From positions 36,009-100,008 of the forward strand of contig NZ_JTJB01000031.1 in the NCBI RefSeq assembly GCF_000794385.1: a DNA stretch of 64,000 bases, in the 5' to 3' direction. The first letter of the stretch is position 1. Each line of letters opens with the position of its first letter. The stretch is from Thermus sp. 2.9 (GTDB lineage: Bacteria; Deinococcota; Deinococci; Deinococcales; Thermaceae). Below, in pieces: positions 1-8,819 of the stretch. Under the pieces are notes generated by a model. The model searched no databases and was not told the DNA's origin. It saw nothing but the letters and a program-made list of their open reading frames with translations. The translations under genes were made by a program, and so were the position numbers.

Positions 1-965
1 AAGGGGATGCGGCCTGGGGCGAGGGGAAGGGTGAGGAGGCCTTCTTCCCCATGGCCGGGCTCGGGCACCCAGGGCCAGGGGGTTTCCCCTTGGGGGGTGG
101 GGAGGAGGTTGAGGAGGGCGAGGACCTTCTCCGAGGCCACTTGGAAGCGGCGCTTTTCTTCCTCCAGAAGGAGCTCCCGCCGCCTTTCCTCCAGAGCCTC
201 TTTCTTCAGGCGTTCTTCCAGGCGGGCGATCTCCTGGGCGCTGGCCCCAAGCCGCCGCGCCTCCTCCAGGGCCCGCCGCAGGGCGAGGAGGTCCCGCTTG
301 GGGGGAAGGCCGTAGGCTTCTTCCCACTCCAGGAGGCGGTTGAGGAAGCGGCGGAGATAGGCCCGGGTTTCCTCTGGGGGTAAGGGGAGGTCTTGGGGGA
401 TGTGCAGGGCGGTTTCCAAGAACTCCAGGAGGAGGCCCTCCGCCACCTTGGGGTCCTCCAGGTCCAGAAGGCTCTCCGAGAGGGAAGGGATGGGGTGGGT
501 GGGGGCGAAGCGGGAGAGGTTGAAGTCCCGCTTGAAGCCCTCCTTTTCCCGGTAGTCCGGGTAGTTTTGCAAGAAGGCGTGGATGAGCCTGAGCTCCTCC
601 CGCCTACCCGTGAGGAGGTCCTTGGCCCGGGCCTTCACCTCCCGCTCCACCCAAAGCCGCCACACCTTCTCGGCGAGGGCCTTGAGGACGGGGGCGGCGT
701 CGGGCAGGGCCGGGGTTTCCGGCTCCTCGGGGACCAGGATGGGAAGCTCGGGGGGAGGTGGGGGGGGCTCGAGGCTTCCCCTTAGGGCCCGGAAGCGGGC
801 GTCCGCCTGGCGGAAGCGCTTGGCCAGGGGGCCAGGGAGGCGGGCCTGCGCCAACAGGGCCCTTAGCTGCAAAAGCGCCTTCTTGCCCCCCTTGGGGGTG
901 CGGCCTGCCACCAGGTCCTCCACCCGGTACTCGTAGAGGTCCACCAGGTCGGCCAGGTGCTCCAC
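1..965 (-). CDS. Hypothetical protein, N-terminal part, runs off the left edge
   Basis: A GTG at 965 opens a reading frame on the minus strand that stays open for 321 codons to the edge of the window. The start reads MEHLADLVDLYEYRVEDL, followed by a basic stretch, a proline-rich patch near residues 65-85, and long charged helices likely to form coiled coil in the part nearest the edge. I recognise no family. The start is chosen because a -10-like TAGGAT lies 6 bases upstream, the spacing of a leaderless gene; the purines between could also act as a poor ribosome binding site. It is transcribed divergently from the phosphatase gene. The C-terminus is not in the window, so function cannot be judged. 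Confidence 0.75.
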   Translation of the reverse strand, partial: MEHLADLVDLYEYRVEDLVAGRTPKGGKKALLQLRALLAQARLPGPLAKRFRQADARFRALRGSLEPPPPPPELPILVPEEPETPALPDAAPVLKALAEKVWRLWVEREVKARAKDLLTGRREELRLIHAFLQNYPDYREKEGFKRDFNLSRFAPTHPIPSLSESLLDLEDPKVAEGLLLEFLETALHIPQDLPLPPEETRAYLRRFLNRLLEWEEAYGLPPKRDLLALRRALEEARRLGASAQEIARLEERLKKEALEERRRELLLEEEKRRFQVASEKVLALLNLLPTPQGETPWPWVPEPGHGEEGLLTLPLAPGRIP

Positions 966-971
966 CCCTCC

Positions 972-983
972 ATCCTATACAAT
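972..983. promoter_or_regulatory. Overlapping divergent -10 elements
   Basis: The 12 bases ATCCTATACAAT read as TACAAT (978-983) on the plus strand and as TATAGGAT (979-972) on the minus strand. The phosphatase ATG at 991 lies 7 bases after the plus -10 and the GTG at 965 lies 6 bases after the minus -10. Both genes therefore look leaderless and share one melted region. I see no convincing -35 on either side. Confidence 0.5.
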
Positions 984-990
984 GAGGCCG

Positions 991-1746
991 ATGCGCCTGG
1001 CTCCCCGGTTCAGCGTGGCCGCCGTGTCCCACGTGGGCCGCCGCCAAAACAATGAGGACTTCCACCGCGTTTTGCGCTTGGAAGTGCCGCAAGGAAACCT
1101 TTTGCTCTTGGCGGTGGCGGACGGGATGGGGGGCCTCGAGGCGGGGGAGTGGGCGAGCAAGGTGGCCATTGAGGCCTTGTCCGAGGCGGTTCGGGCTTAC
1201 GCCGAGCACTTACGCACGGGCCGGCCCGCGGTGGGGCTTCCCAAGGTGATGGAAAAAGCCTTTACCTTGGCCCAGAGACGGGTGGAGAAGGAAGCGGAAA
1301 AGCCCGGGCGAAAGGGGATGGGGACCACCCTCACCGCCTTCCTCTACGCCGACTGGCTCAAGGAGGGGGTGGTGGGGCACATCGGGGACTCCCGGGCTTA
1401 CCTCATGGGGCTCGGGGGGCTTAAGCGCCTTACGGAGGACCACTCCTGGGTGGCAGAAAGGCTTAAAGAGGGGGTCCTCACCTCCACCGAGGCCGAGCGC
1501 CACCCCTACCGCCACGTTCTCACAAGGGCCCTGGGCTTGCCCGAGGCCCGGTTTGACCTCGTCCCCGTGCGCCTCGCTCCCGGGGAGGGGGTTTTGCTGG
1601 CCACGGATGGGCTTTATGGACTGGTACCCGAGGAGGAGTGGGTCTTGGGCAAGGACTTGCAGGGGAGCCTCGAGGCCCTCTTGGCCGAGGCCCTCCGCCG
1701 GGGCGGGGACGACAACGTCACCGCCGTGGCCTTGCGGGTGGAGTGA
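991..1746 (+). CDS. PP2C-family Ser/Thr protein phosphatase
   Basis: A protein of 251 residues with the metal-dependent PP2C signature: the N-terminal VSHVGRRQNNED, the metal-binding ADGMGG near 43-48, GDSRAYL, TDGLYG and the C-terminal GDDNVTAV. These provide the aspartates of the binuclear Mn/Mg centre. It should remove phosphate from Ser/Thr in the cytoplasm, most likely opposing the kinase encoded next. The ATG at 982 is possible, but 991 fits a leaderless start after TACAAT. Its TGA overlaps the kinase ATG (TGATG), so the two are translationally coupled. Phosphatase-kinase pairs of this type usually act on shared substrates. Confidence 0.9.
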   Translation: MRLAPRFSVAAVSHVGRRQNNEDFHRVLRLEVPQGNLLLLAVADGMGGLEAGEWASKVAIEALSEAVRAYAEHLRTGRPAVGLPKVMEKAFTLAQRRVEKEAEKPGRKGMGTTLTAFLYADWLKEGVVGHIGDSRAYLMGLGGLKRLTEDHSWVAERLKEGVLTSTEAERHPYRHVLTRALGLPEARFDLVPVRLAPGEGVLLATDGLYGLVPEEEWVLGKDLQGSLEALLAEALRRGGDDNVTAVALRVE

Positions 1747-3698
1747 TGCACGGGCTTTTGGCGTTTCTCTTGGTTCTCCTCACCGCCCTATTGGCGGCGC
1801 GGCTTTCCCCGTGGCCCCTCTTGTTCCTCCTCGCCCTGCTCGCCGGAGCGGGGGTGGCCACGGGGGTGAGGGCGGAGGTGGTCCTGCCTTGGATTCTCCT
1901 CCTTCTGGGTACCTTGGCGGCCCCCCGGGTCTACCTGGGGCCGAGGCGGAGGCCCACCCGCCGCCCGGCCAAGGCGGCCAAACGGGAGGGGCCCAAGACC
2001 ACGGAGGAGACCCAGGCCCTTTCCCAACGCTACGAGATCCTGGAAAAGGTGGGCGTGGGGGGGATGGCCACGGTCTACAAGGCCAAGGACAAGAAGACGG
2101 GCCGCCTGGTGGCCTTAAAGGTTCCCCAGGAGCGCTTTGTGGGCGACCCCCGCTTCGTGCGCCGCTTCCACCGCGAGGCGGAGGTCTTGGCCAAGCTGGA
2201 CCACCCCAACATCGTCAAGGTTTACGATCACGGCCAGGTGGACGGGGTCCACTTCATCGCCATGGAGTTCTTGGAAGGGGAGGGCCTGGACAAGCTCATT
2301 GAGGAAAGGCGCATAAGCCTTCCCCAGGCCACGGCCATCCTGGCCCGGGTGGCGGACGCCTTAAAGCACATCCACGCCCAGGGCATCGTCCACCGAGACA
2401 TCAAGCCGGGGAACATCATGGTCCTCAAAGGGGCCCTTCGGGAAGATGGGGTGGACCCCCGGGGCGTGCGCCTCATGGACTTCGGCATCGCCGCCGGCAA
2501 GGTCTTGACCCGGCTCACCATCACCGGGGCCCGCATCGGCACCCCCGTTTACATGAGCCCGGAGCAGGCCAAGGGGCAGAAGCTGGACCACCGCTCGGAC
2601 ATCTACTCCCTGGGCATCGTGCTCTACGAGGCCCTCACGGGCCAGCCCCCCTTCACGGGCGGGTATGAAACGGTGATCCACCAGCAGATCTTCCAGGTGC
2701 CCACCCCGCCCAAGCAGCTTAGGCCCGAGATCCCCCAGGCCCTTTCCGACCTGGTGCTAAAGATGCTGGAGAAGGACCCCGCCAAGAGGCCCAGCCTGGA
2801 CGAGGTGATCCGGGGCCTTATGGGCCCGTGGGAGGAGGAGAAGGGCCTGCCCCATCCCTTCTACCTCCTCCTCGGGGTGGAGGCCAAAAAGGGAAGCGTG
2901 CGCCTTGTGGACCTGGAGGGCACCGCCGCTAGGCTCATCTCCGGTATCGGCTCCGCCCCCGGCCACTTCTCCGCCCCGCCCCTTTCCGTGGCCGCCGACC
3001 CGGAAGGGGGGATTTGGGTTTCCGTGTTTGAGCATGGGGCCAAGCTCCTCCACCGCTTCTCCCCGGAAGGGGAGCTTCTCCTTTCCACCGGGCCTTACGG
3101 GATGAAGCCCGGGGAGTTCCTCTTCCCCGCCTCCTTGGCGGTGGCGGACGGGGCACTATACGTCCTGGACGCCGAAACCGCCACCCTAAGCCGCCTGGAC
3201 CTGGGGGGGCGGTACCAGGGGCGCTTCGGCGGGCAGGGCCCCGGGCGGGGCACCTTCCAAGACCCCAAGGCCCTGGTGGCGGCGGGGGGGTTCCTCTTCG
3301 TCCTGGACTACGGCAACCGCCAGGTGCAGCGCCTGAGCCTGGACGGGCGCTACCTTTCCCGCTACGCCTTCCGCCGCGCGAGGGACAGCGAGGAGCTCAG
3401 GCTTCTGGGGGGCGTGGGGGCGGACGGGGAGCGGCTTTACCTCTACGACGTGGAGGCGGCCAAGGTGCGGGTGGTGGACCTCGCGGGCAACCTCCTCGCC
3501 TCCTGGCCCTTGCCCCTTTTGGAGGGGGAAGACGCCCGGAGCCTGGTGGAGCTTCTGCCCTTTGAGGGCGTTCTCTACGCCGCCCGCAGGGGCTCAGGCC
3601 GCCTCCACCGCCTGGACCTCAAGACCGGGGAGGCGCTTCCGCCCCTGGAGGTCTACGCCCCGGTGCGGGCCTTGGCCCTTTGGCGGAACCCGGCATGA
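1746..3698 (+). CDS. Membrane-anchored Ser/Thr protein kinase with C-terminal NHL-like propeller
   Basis: A 650-residue protein in three parts. Residues 2-64 hold three hydrophobic segments, then a basic linker. Residues 95-360 are a Hanks-type kinase: glycine loop GVGGMATVY at 103-111, lysine at 125, HRDIKPGN from 216 with catalytic Asp218, DFG at 245-247 and SPE at 271-273. Residues 376-650 contain repeated blocks of the kind in NHL propellers (for example GSAPGHFSAP, GMKPGEFLFP, GPGRGTFQDP). No membrane segment separates kinase and propeller, so both should be cytoplasmic, unlike PknD-type kinases where the propeller is outside. The start overlaps the phosphatase stop; the end overlaps the response regulator start (ATGA). 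The kinase looks active; the ligand is unknown. Confidence 0.9.
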   Translation: MHGLLAFLLVLLTALLAARLSPWPLLFLLALLAGAGVATGVRAEVVLPWILLLLGTLAAPRVYLGPRRRPTRRPAKAAKREGPKTTEETQALSQRYEILEKVGVGGMATVYKAKDKKTGRLVALKVPQERFVGDPRFVRRFHREAEVLAKLDHPNIVKVYDHGQVDGVHFIAMEFLEGEGLDKLIEERRISLPQATAILARVADALKHIHAQGIVHRDIKPGNIMVLKGALREDGVDPRGVRLMDFGIAAGKVLTRLTITGARIGTPVYMSPEQAKGQKLDHRSDIYSLGIVLYEALTGQPPFTGGYETVIHQQIFQVPTPPKQLRPEIPQALSDLVLKMLEKDPAKRPSLDEVIRGLMGPWEEEKGLPHPFYLLLGVEAKKGSVRLVDLEGTAARLISGIGSAPGHFSAPPLSVAADPEGGIWVSVFEHGAKLLHRFSPEGELLLSTGPYGMKPGEFLFPASLAVADGALYVLDAETATLSRLDLGGRYQGRFGGQGPGRGTFQDPKALVAAGGFLFVLDYGNRQVQRLSLDGRYLSRYAFRRARDSEELRLLGGVGADGERLYLYDVEAAKVRVVDLAGNLLASWPLPLLEGEDARSLVELLPFEGVLYAARRGSGRLHRLDLKTGEALPPLEVYAPVRALALWRNPA

Positions 3699-4339
3699 GG
3701 GTCTTGGTGGTGGAGGACGATCCAGGGGTGCGGGAGGCCCTGGCCTTGGGGCTTTCCCTGGAGGGGCACGAGGTGAAGGCGGTGGAAACCCCCAAGGAGG
3801 CCCTGGCCCTCCTGCCCTGGGCGGAGGCGGTGGTGCTGGACGTCCTCCTGCCGGAAGGGGATGGGTTTTCCCTCCTCAAGGAGATCCGGGCCCGCTCGGA
3901 GGTGTCGGTGCTCATGCTCACCGCCTTGGATGCGGTGGAGTGGCGGGTGAAGGGCTTGAGGGAGGGGGCGGACGACTACTTGGTGAAGCCCTATAGCCTC
4001 CAAGAGCTTTTGGCCCGCCTCGAGGCCCTAAGGCGGCGGGCGCAAAGGCCCGAGGGAGTCTTGGCCTACAAGGAAATCCGCCTCTACCCAAGGCGCATGG
4101 AGGCCTACCGGGGGGCGCGGCGGCTTAACCTTTCCCCCAAGGCCTTTCTCCTCCTCAAGGCCTTCCTGGAGGCCCCCGAGGAGGTGCTTTCCAAGGAAGC
4201 CCTGATGCTCAAGGTCTGGGGCGAGGTGGTGGAGCCCGCCACCTTGGAGGTCCACCTCTCCGCCCTGCGCAAGGCCCTGGGGGAGCCGAGCCCCATCCAG
4301 ACCCTCCGCGGCTATGGCTACCGCCTTTTCCTCCCTTAG
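3695..4339 (+). CDS. OmpR/PhoB-family response regulator
   Basis: A protein of 214 residues. The receiver domain opens with MRVLVVEDD (acidic pocket at residues 7-9), carries the phosphorylatable Asp49 in VLDVLLPEG and the conserved lysine in DDYLVKPYS. The C-terminal half is a winged-helix DNA-binding domain ending in TLRGYGYRLF, typical of OmpR/PhoB. The ATG overlaps the kinase stop codon. The next gene starts inside its last codons, so it forms a two-component pair with the downstream histidine kinase. Its regulon cannot be told from the sequence. The joint operon with a Ser/Thr kinase makes cross-phosphorylation plausible but unproven. Confidence 0.93.
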   Translation: MRVLVVEDDPGVREALALGLSLEGHEVKAVETPKEALALLPWAEAVVLDVLLPEGDGFSLLKEIRARSEVSVLMLTALDAVEWRVKGLREGADDYLVKPYSLQELLARLEALRRRAQRPEGVLAYKEIRLYPRRMEAYRGARRLNLSPKAFLLLKAFLEAPEEVLSKEALMLKVWGEVVEPATLEVHLSALRKALGEPSPIQTLRGYGYRLFLP

Positions 4340-5615
4340 GGGGAGGCTTTTCGCCCTCCTCTTCCTGGCCCTCCTCCTTTTGGCCTTTCCCCTCGCCCTC
4401 CTCTCGGCCAAGGAGGCGGAGCGGGCGGCCACGGAGGACCTCAGGCGGGCCCTTTTCACCCGGCTTTTCCTCCTGAAGGAGGAAGGTCCCAAGGGGGAGG
4501 CGGCCCTCTTGGCGGAGCTCTTCCGCCTGGGCCAGGTCTATGGGGGTGGGGTGGGGTTCGTGGTGGGGGAGGAGGTGCGCTCCACGGAGCTCGCTCCCCT
4601 GGCCCTTCCCCCCGCCCTCCTTTCCGCCCTGGCCGAGGGGCGGACCTACCAGGGGGTGTGGTGGGGGGTGCTCTACGTGGCCCTGCCTTGGGAGGGCGGG
4701 GGGTTCGGCCTGGCGGTGCCCCTGGAGGGGGTGGCGGGGCTCGGGCGGCGCCTCCTCCTCCTCTACGCCACCTGGGGGGGCGGGGTACTCCTTCTGGTCT
4801 ACGCCTTGGCCGCCCTGGGGTTTTCCTGGGCCTTGAGGCCGCTGAGGGACCTCGCCCGCGCCCTTAAGGACCGAAGCCCTGAAGACCTCTCCCCCTTGCC
4901 CCGGCCTCCCGTGGCTGAGCTTGTGCCGGTGGTGGAGGCGATGAACGGCCTCCTAGCCCGGGTGCGGGCGCTTTTGGAGGAGCTTTCCGAGAAGGAGGCC
5001 CTGGCCCGGCGCTTCGCCCGCCATGCCTCCCACGAGCTCAGGAACCCCTTGGCCGCCCTGAAGGGGTACCTGGAGGTCCTGGCCCGCAAAGGGGAGCCCA
5101 AGGCCTTGGAGGGAGCCTTGCGGGAGGCGGGCCGCCTCGAGGCCCTCCTCTCCGGCCTCCTCCGCCTTTCCCAGGTGGAGGCCACCCCCTTGCGCCTAAG
5201 GCCCTTGAGCCTCGCCGCCTTCCTGCGGGAGCGGGGCGTGGAGGTGGCGGGGGACGCGGAGGTCCTGGCGGACCCCGAGCTTTTGGCCTTGGCGGTGGAG
5301 AACGTCTTGGAAAACGCCCGCCGCCACGGCAAGCCCCCGGTGCGGGGGGAAATCCTGAAGGAGGGCCAAGGCGTCTGGCTTTGGCTCGTGGACGGGGGGC
5401 CGGGCTTCCCGGAAAGCCTCCTCCCCCGGGTTCTGGAGCCCTTCGTCCACGGGGGGCGGGGCACGGGGTTGGGGCTCGCCCTGGTGGCGGCGGTGGCCCG
5501 GGCCCACGGGGGGAAGGCGGTGGCGGCGAACCGGGACGGGGCGGCGGTGGGGCTTTTCCTGCCTTTGGCTTCGCTTAAGGTTCCCCCCGCTGCGGGCTTT
5601 GGGGAAGGGGGCTAG
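4314..5615 (+). CDS. Sensor histidine kinase
   Basis: A 433-residue membrane sensor. Hydrophobic segments near residues 10-30 and 145-173 frame an extracytoplasmic domain of about 110 residues, followed by a HAMP linker starting at the ALRPLRDLARAL motif. His240 in HASHELRNPLAALKGY is the phosphorylation site. The ATPase part has the N box (VENVLENARRHG), DGGPGF and GTGLGLALV. It starts 26 bases inside the response regulator; I see no better in-frame start. It should phosphorylate the regulator just upstream. The sensor domain resembles nothing I can name. Confidence 0.92.
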   Translation: MATAFSSLRGRLFALLFLALLLLAFPLALLSAKEAERAATEDLRRALFTRLFLLKEEGPKGEAALLAELFRLGQVYGGGVGFVVGEEVRSTELAPLALPPALLSALAEGRTYQGVWWGVLYVALPWEGGGFGLAVPLEGVAGLGRRLLLLYATWGGGVLLLVYALAALGFSWALRPLRDLARALKDRSPEDLSPLPRPPVAELVPVVEAMNGLLARVRALLEELSEKEALARRFARHASHELRNPLAALKGYLEVLARKGEPKALEGALREAGRLEALLSGLLRLSQVEATPLRLRPLSLAAFLRERGVEVAGDAEVLADPELLALAVENVLENARRHGKPPVRGEILKEGQGVWLWLVDGGPGFPESLLPRVLEPFVHGGRGTGLGLALVAAVARAHGGKAVAANRDGAAVGLFLPLASLKVPPAAGFGEGG

Positions 5616-5639
5616 GCTTGGGCGTGGAGGTGATGGGGT

Positions 5640-6174
5640 ATGCGGAAAGCGGTATTCGGACTCCTTCTTCTGGCGGGCCTGGCTTTGGCCCAAGGGGCGG
5701 ACTACCGGCAGGCGGCCTTGGCGGCCTCGGCCTTGGCCCGGCTCCAGGCGGTGGCCCAAAGCGCCCAGGGCGAGGCCAAGCTCCTGGACTGGGCCAAGGG
5801 GGTGCAGGCCCGGGCGGAAAAGGACTTTGAGGCCAAGGCCTACTTCAAGGCGGCCCGGGAGGCCCAAGCGGCCCTCCTCCTCTACCGGGGGGGCCCAAGG
5901 GGAGCCCCAAGTGCGGACCCCCGCCCGCCCTGGGTTCCACCGCGGCCACGGCCCTTGGGACTGGGGGTGGAGGGCTAAGGCGCCCCAGTGGGCGGAGCGG
6001 GCGAGGCTCGCCGTGAACCGGGCGGAGAAGGAGCTCGCCTACTACCGCGCCCAAGACGCCTTGGTGAAGGACCTGGTGGCGGAGGCCAAGGCTAGGTTGG
6101 AAAAGGAGCCGGGTAGGGCCTTCCTCCTAGCCCGGGCGGCCTTGGCCCTCATCTCGGCGGAGCGAGGCTTCTGA
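5640..6174 (+). CDS. Exported helical protein, reading frame broken at a G7 run
   Basis: The 5' frame starts MRKAVFGLLLLAGLALAQ, a clear signal peptide, and continues as an alanine-rich helical protein to the run of seven G at 5887-5893. From there a second frame, one base on, continues with about 95 residues including LAVNRAEKELAYYRAQ and ends at 6174. Removing one G joins both parts into a protein of about 177 residues. The second half matches the alanine- and charge-rich style of the first, so I treat it as one gene with either an extra G in the sequence or slippage on the run. The stop overlaps the next ATG. I recognise no family; it is probably periplasmic. Confidence 0.6.
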
Positions 6175-6593
6175 TGCGCGGGCTCGCCCTTCTCTGCAAG
6201 GTAGCCCCTTGGGGGCTGACCCTCTTGGGCCTGGCCTGGGCCCAAGGAGGGGAGGAGCGGGCCCTCGTCCGGTGCCTCGAGGTGGTGCGGACCCTGGAGG
6301 TGCAGGCCCTTTACCGGGAGGACGGGGCGGTTCTGGTCCTTCTGGGCCGGGACCGCCCCCTCCTCCTCCTGGCCCTGGAGGGGGGAAGGCCCATGCCCCA
6401 TGCGGGCCTCCCCCGGGGCCGCCCCATGGGCAGGCGCCCCCTTCCCTTCCTCCGGGAGCTCACCCTGGCCCGCTTCGTGGCGGTGGGGGAAGGGGAGTAC
6501 CGTTGCTTCGTTCTCCACCGGGGCCGGGTGGTGGGGGTTTTGCGCCTGGCGAAGGACTTCACCCCGTTACCCTTGGAAGGCTTTTCCCCTTGA
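6174..6593 (+). CDS. Hypothetical exported protein
   Basis: A 139-residue protein with a hydrophobic N-terminus ending in LLGLAWAQGG, which looks like a cleavable signal peptide. The mature part has one cysteine near the start and another in EYRCFVLHRGRVVGVLRL, with beta-rich character. I do not recognise it. The ATG overlaps the stop of the previous gene, so it closes the signalling operon and may belong to the same envelope pathway. A putative promoter for addB follows within its last codons. Confidence 0.6.
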   Translation: MRGLALLCKVAPWGLTLLGLAWAQGGEERALVRCLEVVRTLEVQALYREDGAVLVLLGRDRPLLLLALEGGRPMPHAGLPRGRPMGRRPLPFLRELTLARFVAVGEGEYRCFVLHRGRVVGVLRLAKDFTPLPLEGFSP

Positions 6594-6600
6594 GTAAACT
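6573..6600 (+). promoter_or_regulatory. Putative addB promoter
   Basis: TTGGAA (6573-6578), a 16-base spacer and TAAACT (6595-6600) form a reasonable housekeeping promoter. The addB ATG at 6609 lies 8 bases after the -10, so the message would be leaderless or nearly so. Confidence 0.5.
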
Positions 6601-6608
6601 AAGGCCCT

Positions 6609-8819
6609 ATGAAGCCGGGCCTCTATCCCGTGGTGGGGCCGCCGGCTTCGGGGAAGACCGCTTGGGCCCTGGAGCTCGCCCTAGAGGCCCTTAGGCGGCG
6701 GGAGCGGGTCTGGTGGGTGGGGTTACCCCATCAACGGGCCTACGTCTACCGCCTCTTGGGGCAAAAGGGAGCCTTTTTGGGCCTGGAGTTCCTCTCCTTC
6801 CAGGCCCTCTACTACCGGGTGGTGGCGGAGGCGGGAAGGCTTGGGCCCCTCCTGCCAGGGGCGGGGCGGGTGGCGTTGGTGGCGGAGGCCTTGCGGGCGC
6901 TTTCCGGCCCCCAGGTGGCCCCGGGGGAGGCCCGCCTCTTCGCCCGGGCCATCGCCGAGCTGAAGCGGTTTGGCCTTTCCCCCTTCGCCTTGCCTAAGGA
7001 GGGGGAGGCGGGGCGGCTGAGGCGGGTGTACTTCCTCTACGAGCGCCTCAAGGGAAAGGCCCTGGACTACGATGACTTTCGCCGCCTGGCCGGGAAGGTG
7101 CCCCTGAGGCTTTTCCCCAGGCCGGGCCTGGTGGTGGTGGACGGATTCCGAGAAATCGGCCCCTTGGACCTCCACTTCCTCCGCCGCTTGGCGCAGGAGG
7201 TTCCCGTCCTCCTCACCCTAGAGCTTCTCCCCGAGGGGCTGGAGCCCGTGGAAGAGCTTTCCCCAAGGCCCATCCGCCGCCAGGTCTACGCCCTCGCCAA
7301 CCCGGTGGAGGAGAGCCGCTACCTCCTGAGGGCCCTGAAGCGGGCCCTCGCCCCCAAGGCGCTGGGCGGGGAGGGGCTTGCCCCCGAGGAGGTGCTGGTG
7401 GTGGCCCCGGAGGGGCGGATCCCCGGGCTTCTCCTCCTCAAGGACGAGTACGGCCTTCCCCTGGTGGACGGGAGGGAACGGGCCCTGGCGGACACGGAGG
7501 AGGGGGAAAGGGTTCTCGCCCTCCTCAACCCCTTCCCCACGGGGCGGGACCTCTTGGCCTTAGGGTTTTCCGCCTTGGGCCGGCGCGCCTTGCGCCTGGG
7601 CCTGGCGGGGGAGGAGGCGCTTCGGGCCTTGGCGGAGCGGGAAGGCCTCCTTGCGGAGTGGGAGGCGTTTTGCGCCCTCAGGACCCCTGGGGAGGACGCC
7701 TTGGCTTGGGGGGAAGCGGTTCTGAGGTGCCTTGGGGTTTCCGACAAGGAGCCCTTCCTCGCCCGGCTCCGCCTGGCCCTGCGGGTGGACCGGGCCAATC
7801 CCCTTTCCTGGTGGCGGAGCCTCCTTTTGGACGAAACCTTAACCCCCCTCGAGCCCCAACGGGGGCGGTGCCCCTCCCTTCCCCCCTTGCGGGCCACGGG
7901 GGTGCGGGCCCGGCGGGTTTACGTCCTGGAGTGGCTCGCCGGGCGGTACACCCTCGAGGAGCGGGAGGACTACTTCCTCCTGGAGGACCTTAGGGAAAGG
8001 GGGCTTCTTAAGGGGCTTCCCAGGCGGCTTCGGGGGCTAGACCCCCTCTTCCAGGAGGAGATGGCGAGCCGGGGGGAGGAGGTCTTCCTCCTCTACCCGG
8101 AGGCGGGGCCCTCGGGGCCCTATGCCCCCTTGGCCCAGGGGGAAAGGCCCGAGCCCTTGCCCCCGGCAAGCCTCCTGGAGGCCCTGCCCCACGAGCCTTT
8201 CCGGGTGGAGGACCCCACCACCCAGGCGCCCCCGCCCCACCTCGAGGCCCTCCGCCGCTATTTGGAGTGCCCCTTTCGCGCCTACGCCCTGCGCTTTAAC
8301 CTCCAAGAGGAAGACGGGGCCCCGGGCTGGCACCTCCTGCCCAAGGAGCTTCCCCGCCTGAAGGAGGACCCCCAAGTGGGCCCTTGGCTTTCGGCGCACA
8401 GGGAGCACCTGGAGGGGATGGCCTTTTGGGTGCCTTGGCAGGGCCGCCGATTCGTCCTGCGCCTGGACGGGGTGCGGCGGGAGGGGAAGAGGGTCCACCT
8501 CTACCGCCTCCTTCCCCCGGGCAAGGAACCCGACCTGAGCCCCAAGACCCGCTGGACGGAGTGGTACGCCCTAAAGGCCCTCCTTTCGCGGAAGGACGTG
8601 GAGGAGGTCTTCCTTTGGGTCTGGCCCTGGCTGGGGGCGCCCAAACCCCACCGCAAGACCCCTTACCGCCCGAAGGAGCGGCTTCCCTTGGCGGAGGAGG
8701 TGGAGGAAATGGCGCAGGCGGCCTACCAAGCATGGGAGAAGGGCGCCTTTCCCCCCAAGCCCGGCCCCCACTGCTACCACTGCCACTTGGCCGACGTCTG
8801 CCGCAAGGAGGAGGTATGA
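6609..8819 (+). CDS. addB: AddB-type helicase-nuclease subunit with iron-sulfur nuclease domain
   Basis: A 736-residue protein. A Walker A motif, GPPASGKT, lies at residues 10-17, and the middle resembles the degenerate helicase fold of AddB. The C-terminal third is a PD-(D/E)XK nuclease. Cys554 in LECPFRAYAL together with Cys722, Cys725 and Cys731 (CxxCx5C at the very end) gives the spacing of the AddB 4Fe-4S cluster. It acts with AddA to resect double-strand DNA ends before recombination. The end overlaps the addA start by 4 bases (ATGA). It is shorter than Bacillus AddB, so the assignment rests mainly on the iron-sulfur pattern and the partner gene. Confidence 0.82.
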   Translation: MKPGLYPVVGPPASGKTAWALELALEALRRRERVWWVGLPHQRAYVYRLLGQKGAFLGLEFLSFQALYYRVVAEAGRLGPLLPGAGRVALVAEALRALSGPQVAPGEARLFARAIAELKRFGLSPFALPKEGEAGRLRRVYFLYERLKGKALDYDDFRRLAGKVPLRLFPRPGLVVVDGFREIGPLDLHFLRRLAQEVPVLLTLELLPEGLEPVEELSPRPIRRQVYALANPVEESRYLLRALKRALAPKALGGEGLAPEEVLVVAPEGRIPGLLLLKDEYGLPLVDGRERALADTEEGERVLALLNPFPTGRDLLALGFSALGRRALRLGLAGEEALRALAEREGLLAEWEAFCALRTPGEDALAWGEAVLRCLGVSDKEPFLARLRLALRVDRANPLSWWRSLLLDETLTPLEPQRGRCPSLPPLRATGVRARRVYVLEWLAGRYTLEEREDYFLLEDLRERGLLKGLPRRLRGLDPLFQEEMASRGEEVFLLYPEAGPSGPYAPLAQGERPEPLPPASLLEALPHEPFRVEDPTTQAPPPHLEALRRYLECPFRAYALRFNLQEEDGAPGWHLLPKELPRLKEDPQVGPWLSAHREHLEGMAFWVPWQGRRFVLRLDGVRREGKRVHLYRLLPPGKEPDLSPKTRWTEWYALKALLSRKDVEEVFLWVWPWLGAPKPHRKTPYRPKERLPLAEEVEEMAQAAYQAWEKGAFPPKPGPHCYHCHLADVCRKEEV

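Noticed and set aside
604..1209. Minus-strand open frame of 201 codons overlapping the first two genes
   Set aside because: It runs across the promoter and into the phosphatase gene in antisense, and the overlapping GTG frame from 965 is better supported.
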